Origin: an uncultured Ruminococcus sp. | GTDB lineage: Bacteria > Bacillota > Clostridia > Oscillospirales > Acutalibacteraceae | DNA: 5,794 nt | Assembly: GCA_902783065.1 (NCBI GenBank) | Contig: CACZPV010000252.1 | Location: 1-5,794 of the forward strand | Reading direction: 5' to 3' | Shown here: positions 5,726 to 5,794 of the stretch, piece after piece | How the letters are laid out: the number at the start of each line of letters is the position of its first letter | How positions within the stretch are numbered: the first letter of the stretch is position 1 | Translations under genes and position numbers: made by a program | The notes under the pieces: generated by a model | The model's database searches: none | Told to the model about the DNA's origin: nothing | The model's input: only the letters and a program-made list of their open reading frames with translations

Positions 5726-5754
5726 ATTATACGCTTGTATTTTTGGTTTTTCAA
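5726..5754 (-). promoter_or_regulatory. Sigma-A promoter of the V-ATPase operon
   Basis: The -35 box TTGAAA (5749-5754, 5 of 6 consensus) and the -10 box TATAAT (5726-5731, perfect) are separated by exactly 17 bp (5732-5748). An A/T-rich stretch lies upstream of the -35. Transcription should start near 5719 and run leftwards through all seven genes. I see no other promoter of this quality in the window. Confidence 0.85.
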
Positions 5755-5779
5755 GTGACAATTCGAAAAATATGTAGTA

Positions 5780-5794
5780 CCGGCAAGCCGCCGG
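5780..5794. repeat. GC-rich palindrome at the window edge
   Basis: CCGGC (5780-5784) and GCCGG (5790-5794) form a perfect 5-bp stem with a 5-nt loop, cut by the window end. In the leftward direction it is followed after 9 nt by TTTTT. It could be the 3' end of a terminator of a preceding leftward gene or part of a longer repeat. Confidence 0.4.

Overview
The window is the promoter-proximal part of one minus-strand operon for a V-type (A/V-type, rotary) ATPase/ATP synthase. Read in the direction of transcription (right to left), the order is: promoter and leader, peripheral-stalk subunit G/H (ntpF-type), subunit C (ntpC), membrane subunit I (ntpI, the 'a' subunit), proteolipid K (ntpK), subunit F (ntpG in Enterococcus naming), stalk subunit E (ntpE), and the first 150 codons of catalytic subunit A (ntpA), which runs off the left edge. 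Subunits B and D would be expected beyond that edge.

The organism is most likely a low-to-moderate-GC anaerobic Firmicute of the Clostridia, plausibly near Ruminococcus/Oscillospiraceae. The grounds are AGGAGG-type ribosome binding sites before most genes, AT-rich intergenic DNA, a consensus housekeeping promoter, the clostridial form of subunit K, and a palindromic intergenic repeat of a style I associate with Ruminococcus-like genomes. This is inference, not a database result.

Layout: 5568-5794 holds a near-consensus sigma-A promoter (-35 TTGAAA, 17-bp spacer, -10 TATAAT), a leader of about 150 nt with a long-range inverted repeat, and a GC-rich palindrome cut by the window edge. 4187-5567 holds G/H and C. 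2225-4171 is subunit I, with a GTG start behind a perfect 11-nt Shine-Dalgarno. 1970-2224 is a 255-bp gap rich in inverted repeats. 1529-1969 is subunit K. 1406-1528 is a second gap with two tandem hairpins. 1097-1405 is F, 473-1072 is E, and 1-452 is the start of A.

How the parts work together: A (with B) forms the catalytic head. E and G/H form the peripheral stalks that hold the head to subunit I. D, F and C form the central shaft seated on the K ring. Ions cross at the I/K interface, where the essential arginine of I (R568) and the carboxylate of K (E128) are both present. Nothing is visibly broken, so the complex should be functional, either hydrolysing ATP to extrude ions or making ATP.

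I see no novel defence, mobile or catalytic system. The points worth a second look are regulatory or structural: subunit K has a signal-peptide-like N-terminal half, both gaps around ntpK are structured, the start of ntpI overlaps a 3-codon decoy frame, and the gene order differs from the Enterococcus/Thermus arrangement.
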